This document shows positions 63,822 to 64,000 of a stretch of 64,000 nucleotides of DNA, piece by piece. The position numbers were made by a program, and so were the translations under genes. Source of the DNA: Flavobacterium xueshanense (GTDB taxonomy: Bacteria > Bacteroidota > Bacteroidia > Flavobacteriales > Flavobacteriaceae); contig NZ_FONQ01000004.1 in NCBI RefSeq assembly GCF_900112975.1, positions 1 through 64,000 of the forward strand. The letters run 5' to 3'. The notes under the pieces are model-generated. The model saw nothing but the letters and a program-made list of their open reading frames with translations, had not been told where the DNA came from and did no database searches. How positions within the stretch are numbered: the first letter of the stretch is position 1; each line of letters starts with the position of its first letter.

Positions 63822-64000
63822 TTATTGAACTGTGTTTAATATTGCTGCCATTTCTTGTTGCATCTTCAAGACTTCTATTCTTGCTTTTTCGGCAAAATCA
63901 GTTCCGTTTGAGGCATAAATAATTGCGCGGGAGGAATTAATTAGCAATCCAATATTCTGGTTCATTCCGTATTTGCAAACTTCGGATAAACTTCCTCCTT
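63822..64000 (-). CDS. pyrF: Orotidine 5'-phosphate decarboxylase, C-terminal end (runs off window)
   Basis: The last 59 codons on the minus strand read GGSLSEVCKYGMNQNIGLLINSS, then RAIIYAS and DFAEKARIEVLKMQQEM before a TAA at 63822-63824. The GLLINSSRAIIYAS block is the phosphate-binding end of the type 2 enzyme. It catalyses the last step of UMP synthesis. The rest of the gene lies beyond the window. Confidence 0.82.
   Translation of the reverse strand, partial: GGSLSEVCKYGMNQNIGLLINSSRAIIYASNGTDFAEKARIEVLKMQQEMAAILNTVQ

Overview
This window looks like a chromosomal segment of a Flavobacterium-type member of the Bacteroidetes. The DNA is AT-rich. A giant surface protein ends in a type IX secretion (T9SS) sorting domain, and several genes are preceded by the Bacteroidetes -7 promoter box TAnnTTTG. 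A bacillithiol gene (bshC) and the run parA-parB-DUF5683-dapB-lepB-WbqC also fit Flavobacteriaceae. No rRNA, CRISPR array or prophage was seen. There is one tRNA (Pro, TGG).

Layout. Positions 1-3.4 kb form a mobile patch: the 3' part of an IS1182-family transposase, a two-gene cassette, an IS91-type transposase fragment and a second IS1182 tail. The cassette is bounded by inverted 15-bp ends and a folded attC-like sequence, with no integrase in view. From 3.4 to 16.1 kb come an OmpL-like porin, two small secreted unknowns, a succinate-semialdehyde-type dehydrogenase, a CHASE4 hybrid histidine kinase, a three-gene biotin-dependent acyl-CoA carboxylase operon and a radical SAM protein. From 16.3 to 23.5 kb a single gene encodes a 2402-residue repeat protein of the SprB/gliding-adhesin kind.

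From 23.6 to 38 kb lie bshC, ndk, a decayed IS3-like patch, trxB, tRNA-Pro, chromosome partitioning genes with dapB and signal peptidase, and an opposite-strand block of mutL, two rhomboid proteases and an EEP-family phosphatase. From 38 to 52 kb lie a YciE/YciF-like protein, ribH, recF, a rhodanese-thioredoxin lipoprotein, two glycosyltransferases, asnB, murB, an ECF sigma factor, a TonB-family protein and lipA. From 52 kb to the end lie gap, a second hybrid kinase, purine nucleoside phosphorylase with lpxK, a Nif3/coiled-coil pair, a pseudouridine synthase, two alpha/beta hydrolases, a metal-receptor protein and the C-terminal end of pyrF at the window edge.

Two gene remnants are recognisable on the minus strand. 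One is the C-terminal 40 residues of a glycerophosphodiester phosphodiesterase near 49.9 kb. The other is a frameshifted catalase N-terminus near 61.3 kb. Several intergenic gaps contain short-period, often palindromic repeats, the clearest being a perfect 29-bp inverted repeat after lepB. The best candidate for an under-described system is the integrase-less attC-like cassette at 1018-2219 and its two genes, which share a short GD..S..QAG(R/K)D motif. All assignments are by reading; no database search was run.
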